Assembly: GCA_015063085.1 (NCBI GenBank)
Contig: SUTD01000002.1
Location: 88,143 to 152,142 of the forward strand
Length of the DNA stretch: 64,000 bases
Direction of reading: 5' to 3'
Source of the DNA: Methanocorpusculum parvum
GTDB lineage: Archaea > Halobacteriota > Methanomicrobia > Methanomicrobiales > Methanocorpusculaceae
Shown here: positions 61,281 to 64,000 of the stretch, one piece after another
Layout: each line of letters starts with the position of its first letter
Position numbering within the stretch: the first letter of the stretch is position 1
Notes under the pieces: generated by a model
What the model was told of the DNA's origin: nothing
What the model saw: the letters and a program-made list of their open reading frames with translations, nothing else
Database searches by the model: none
Position numbers and translations under genes: made by a program

Positions 61281-62642
61281 ATGAGATCAATTGTTGAAGA
61301 AGCACTTTCACGCAAGCGGTTTGAAGATGTCGTTCGCGACAACTCTTCGATTTCAGCAATCTACGATGCAGAATCTGAAATGGAGCTTGGTTTAGAGAAG
61401 AAAGAGACCGTACCGGCATACGAGCCGGAAGAGAAGCCGACTCCGCGCCCATGGCCGGAAGTACAGGTTAGAAAGCCGGTCGTCGAAGAACAGAAGCCGC
61501 TCTTTTCCATTCCGGAAGAGAAGCAGCCGGAAGTCGACTTATCCAGCCAGTACAAATACGCAGCACCGCAGTCTGTCACTCCGACTGACGATGACGATGA
61601 GTTCGATGAAATCTTAAACGCATTAAAGACCAAGATTACCGTCATCGGATGCGGCGGAGGAGGATCCAACACCGTTGCCCGTATTTATCAGGAAGGAGTC
61701 GAAGGTGCAGACATCTACGCATTAAACACTGATGCACAGCACTTATCCACCCTGCGCGGCAGAGTTGGAAAGCGTATCTTAATCGGACGCCAGACCACCA
61801 AAGGTCTTGGAGCAGGAGCTATTCCGCAGCGCGGAGAAGAGGCAGCAATCGAGTCCGAAGACCAGATCAGACAGGTATTATCCGGAAGCAACATGGTTTT
61901 CGTCACCGCCGGCCTTGGTGGAGGAACCGGAACCGGATCTGCCCCGATTGTTGCCAAAGTCGCAAAGGAAATCGGCGCATTAACTATCGCAATCGTTACT
62001 CTCCCGTTCACCAGCGAAAGCGCAACCCGTATGGAGAACGCAGAAATCGGTCTCGAGCGTCTGCGCGAGGTAGCAGACACGGTTATCGTTATTCCAAACG
62101 ACAGAATCTTAGAAGTCGTACCGCGTCTCCCGCTTGCACAGGCATTCAAGGTTTCCGATGAAGTCTTAATGCGTGCGGTAAAAGGAATCACTGAGCTTAT
62201 CACTCTTCCAGGACTTGTCAACCTCGACTTTGCCGATGTCAGAACCGTCATGGAGCAGGGAGGCATTGCCATGATTGGTGTCGGCGAATCCGATTCCGAG
62301 GACAAAGCAAGCGATTCCATCAAGAAGGCACTGCGCTCTCCGTTACTTGATGTTGACATCACCGGAGCTACTGCTGCCTTAATCAACGTCATCGGCGGAC
62401 CGGACATGACCATGTCTGAAGCAGAAGGTGTCGTGCAGGAAGTTTACCAGAGAATCGACCCGGCAGCACGCATTATCTGGGGTGTCCAGATCGATCCGGA
62501 AATGGAAGGCAGAATGCGCACCATGATCATTGTTACCGGAGTGCAGTCCCCACAGATTTATGGCAAGCAAGAACAAACATATACGGCATCACAGTCAACT
62601 CAGGTTCACCGCTCCAAGTTCGAGATCGATTTCCTGAGATGA
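61281..62642 (+). CDS. ftsZ: cell division protein FtsZ
   Basis: 453 residues. Tubulin-like GTPase forming the division ring. [11 protein letters not shown] at about 119, the signature loop [12 protein letters not shown] at about 213, and the T7 synergy loop [11 protein letters not shown]. An unusual N-terminal extension of about 110 residues, rich in Glu/Lys/Pro, precedes the GTPase domain. First of a run leading to secE, spt5 and L11. Confidence 0.97.
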   Translation: MRSIVEEALSRKRFEDVVRDNSSISAIYDAESEMELGLEKKETVPAYEPEEKPTPRPWPEVQVRKPVVEEQKPLFSIPEEKQPEVDLSSQYKYAAPQSVTPTDDDDEFDEILNALKTKITVIGCGGGGSNTVARIYQEGVEGADIYALNTDAQHLSTLRGRVGKRILIGRQTTKGLGAGAIPQRGEEAAIESEDQIRQVLSGSNMVFVTAGLGGGTGTGSAPIVAKVAKEIGALTIAIVTLPFTSESATRMENAEIGLERLREVADTVIVIPNDRILEVVPRLPLAQAFKVSDEVLMRAVKGITELITLPGLVNLDFADVRTVMEQGGIAMIGVGESDSEDKASDSIKKALRSPLLDVDITGATAALINVIGGPDMTMSEAEGVVQEVYQRIDPAARIIWGVQIDPEMEGRMRTMIIVTGVQSPQIYGKQEQTYTASQSTQVHRSKFEIDFLR

Positions 62643-62652
62643 GGGATATTAC

Positions 62653-62910
62653 ATGGCAGTAAAATCTAATAACACAAAACCAAAGAAGGGAGCAGAGGAG
62701 AAAAAGGAAGCTCCGAAAATCAAGAAGCCGGAAATCACCAAGGAAAGTGTATCCGAGTTCTTCAGAAAATACATCCGTGTCTTAAAGCTTGCACGCACTC
62801 CGACCAAGAGCGAGTTCTGGAAAATCTCAGCAGTTTCAGCCCTTGGAATTGCCTTAATCGGCGTTCTCGGCTTCCTCATCTACCTGCTGTTCGAATACCT
62901 CCTCCCGTAA
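62653..62910 (+). CDS. secE: preprotein translocase subunit SecE
   Basis: 85 residues. A lysine-rich, charged N-terminus precedes an amphipathic helix ([20 protein letters not shown]) and one membrane segment (about 60-82). Standard archaeal Sec61-gamma layout. It lies between ftsZ and spt5, the usual order. Confidence 0.92.
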   Translation: MAVKSNNTKPKKGAEEKKEAPKIKKPEITKESVSEFFRKYIRVLKLARTPTKSEFWKISAVSALGIALIGVLGFLIYLLFEYLLP

Positions 62911-62917
62911 CTGAAAA

Positions 62918-63394
62918 ATGACCGCCTCAGAGTTTGGAAACCATTACTATATCATCAAGACGACCAACAAGCACGAGAGAACCGTTGCTGACAACATCCG
63001 CGAGGCTATCGAAAACGAGATGACGGATGTTGTAGTAACCTCCGTCATCGTCCCGGAAGATATCAAGGGATACGTGTTTGTTGAGAGTCCTGAAGAGCAC
63101 GCAAGAATTGAGGAGCTTGTCGAGTCAATCGCACACGCAAGGGTTGTACTGAAGAGCGAGACCTCGATGGAAGAGATTAAGCACTTCCTTGTCCCGAAGC
63201 CGGTCGTTTCCGGAATTGACGAGGGAACAATCGTTGAGCTTATCGCAGGACCGTTCAAGGGTGAAAAGGCAGTTGTCAAGCGCGTTGACCACACCAAGGA
63301 AGAAATCACTGTTGAACTCTATGAGTCCATCGTCCCAATCCCAATCACCGTCCGCGGAGACAATGTCCGCGTAATTGACAGAAACCAGGAGTAA
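62918..63394 (+). CDS. spt5: transcription elongation factor Spt5
   Basis: 158 residues: NGN domain at about 8-95 (YIIKTTNKHERTVADNIREA, GYVFVESPEEHARIEELVES) and a KOW domain at about 105-158 (GTIVELIAGPFKGEKAVVKR). Forms the Spt4/5 clamp on RNA polymerase. Eight bases after secE. Confidence 0.96.
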   Translation: MTASEFGNHYYIIKTTNKHERTVADNIREAIENEMTDVVVTSVIVPEDIKGYVFVESPEEHARIEELVESIAHARVVLKSETSMEEIKHFLVPKPVVSGIDEGTIVELIAGPFKGEKAVVKRVDHTKEEITVELYESIVPIPITVRGDNVRVIDRNQE

Positions 63395-63411
63395 ATCTCC
63401 TTCATTTTTTT

Positions 63412-63732
63412 ATGCTCGCATATATTGTCTGGGCACTTTGCGGCTGCATCTTTTTTGCGTTAGGCATCTCTGCTTTTGTTTCAAAAAAGCCAGTCGGCTT
63501 TTACGCAAACATCAAAGAGCCGCCAAAGGTAACAGATGTCCGCGCATACAACCGCGCGGTTGGAACTCTCTGGACTGTATGCGGAGCCGTATTCATCCTG
63601 ACAGGCCTTCCTCTTCTTTCAGGACAGAACTCACCGCTTGTATTAATCAGCATTTTCGGCGTTGTTTTCGAATGCATCGCCCTTATCGCAGTTTATGTCT
63701 GTATTGAACAAAAATACAGAGGTCATCACTAA
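63412..63732 (+). CDS. DUF3784-like small membrane protein
   Basis: 106 residues with three hydrophobic segments (about 4-24, 50-68 and 75-96). PVGFYANIKEPPKVTDVRAYNRAVGTLW-type sequence between the first two fits the DUF3784 group, common in Firmicutes and some archaea. Inserted between spt5 and L11, normally neighbours in archaea. Function unknown. Confidence 0.7.
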   Translation: MLAYIVWALCGCIFFALGISAFVSKKPVGFYANIKEPPKVTDVRAYNRAVGTLWTVCGAVFILTGLPLLSGQNSPLVLISIFGVVFECIALIAVYVCIEQKYRGHH

Positions 63733-63856
63733 TCAGAATTATCTCCTGCGCGAAGGCACATGCGATGTCTTTCAGGATGGAATTTCGGGGGTCACAACCC
63801 TTCAAACAGACATTACCTTTATGTTCTCAGACGTCGACCTATATTGACCAATGTGA

Positions 63857-63872
63857 GCAGACGTAAGTCTGC
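63857..63872 (+). promoter_or_regulatory. leader hairpin upstream of L11
   Basis: GCAGAC-GTAA-GTCTGC, a perfect six-base stem with a GNRA tetraloop, about 21 bases upstream of the L11 start. A TATA-like CCTATATTG lies about 12 bases before the stem, so it could be the first element of the L11 mRNA leader. A regulatory role is inferred. Confidence 0.4.
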
Positions 63873-63893
63873 AACAGCATACGGTGATACACA

Positions 63894-64000
63894 ATGGCAG
63901 AAACTGTCGAGGTCTTAGTACCTGGAGGCAGAGCAACTGCCGGACCGCCACTCGGTCCAGCACTGGGTCCACTTGGTATTAACGTTAAAGCAGTCGTTGA
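63894..64000 (+). CDS. rpl11: 50S ribosomal protein L11 (partial, cut by window end)
   Basis: Only the first 35 residues are in the window: [20 protein letters not shown] followed by [14 protein letters not shown], the conserved N-terminal L11 segment that binds the GTPase centre. The start follows GGTGAT with eight-base spacing. Confidence 0.95.
   Translation, partial: MAETVEVLVPGGRATAGPPLGPALGPLGINVKAVV

Noticed and set aside
1..64000. CRISPR array or Cas genes
   Set aside because: No regularly spaced direct repeats with unique spacers and no Cas-like protein were seen.

Overview
The window is a stretch of chromosome from a methanogenic euryarchaeon. The evidence is a formylmethanofuran:H4MPT formyltransferase, F420:glutamate ligase, archaeal EF-2 with its diphthamide site, Dph6, NMD3, TFE, Spt5/SecE, archaeal CoA-pathway enzymes and S-layer glycoproteins with a PGF-CTERM tail. 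The combination suggests Methanomicrobiales, most like Methanocorpusculum; that genus assignment is inference from gene content. Most genes sit in tightly packed operons with overlapping start and stop codons.

Layout. 1-4200: an accessory block of small, overlapping minus-strand genes (HNH endonuclease, ribbon-helix-helix proteins, unknowns) followed by a gene-free, repeat-rich stretch that looks like a plasmid or virus origin/control region. 4230-11700: ftr, a CmpB-like membrane protein, the S12-S7-EF-2 operon, class I FBPase next to a catalytically dead class V FBPase relative, and tRNA-Leu. 11800-25900: zinc-ribbon proteins, a Zn/Cd/Pb efflux module with its own regulator, cbiB, a Trm112-like protein, a nitroreductase, Dph6, a PfkB kinase, UPF0212, a large SF2 helicase, hisE and nusA. 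25900-28900: proS and, divergently, a bacterial-type def-fmt pair that is unusual in an archaeon. 28900-32200: a four-repeat surface protein and a PH-like/zinc-ribbon/Yip1 membrane protein.

32300-38700 is the second accessory region: tRNA-Ala(CGC) with a tyrosine integrase abutting its 3' end, a 34-residue peptide gene, a two-copy candidate small-RNA family, a further structured RNA candidate, an S-layer gene and a Fic protein. A second S-layer gene, in inverted orientation, lies at 46027-48291; the two share their start region, C-terminal coding region and about 180 bp of 3' flank.

Between the S-layer genes lies a minus-strand operon (DUF424, NMD3, Taw2-like, CoaBC, pantoate kinase, phosphopantothenate synthetase, RFC-like) that covers most of archaeal CoA synthesis downstream of pantoate. 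48600-64000 holds trpF, Trm5, thiE-thiM, HMG-CoA reductase, an operon with Trm56 and TFE, a threonine-aldolase-like enzyme, cofE, a dihydropteroate-synthase homologue, DtdA and the FtsZ-SecE-Spt5-L11 cluster, cut by the window end inside L11.

The less ordinary content is: the FBPase pseudoenzyme; def-fmt; an RFC-like protein lacking the Walker B glutamate; a dispersed hairpin element whose outer stem covaries between copies; the paired small-RNA candidates; and the inverted S-layer pair. No rRNA genes or CRISPR arrays were seen.
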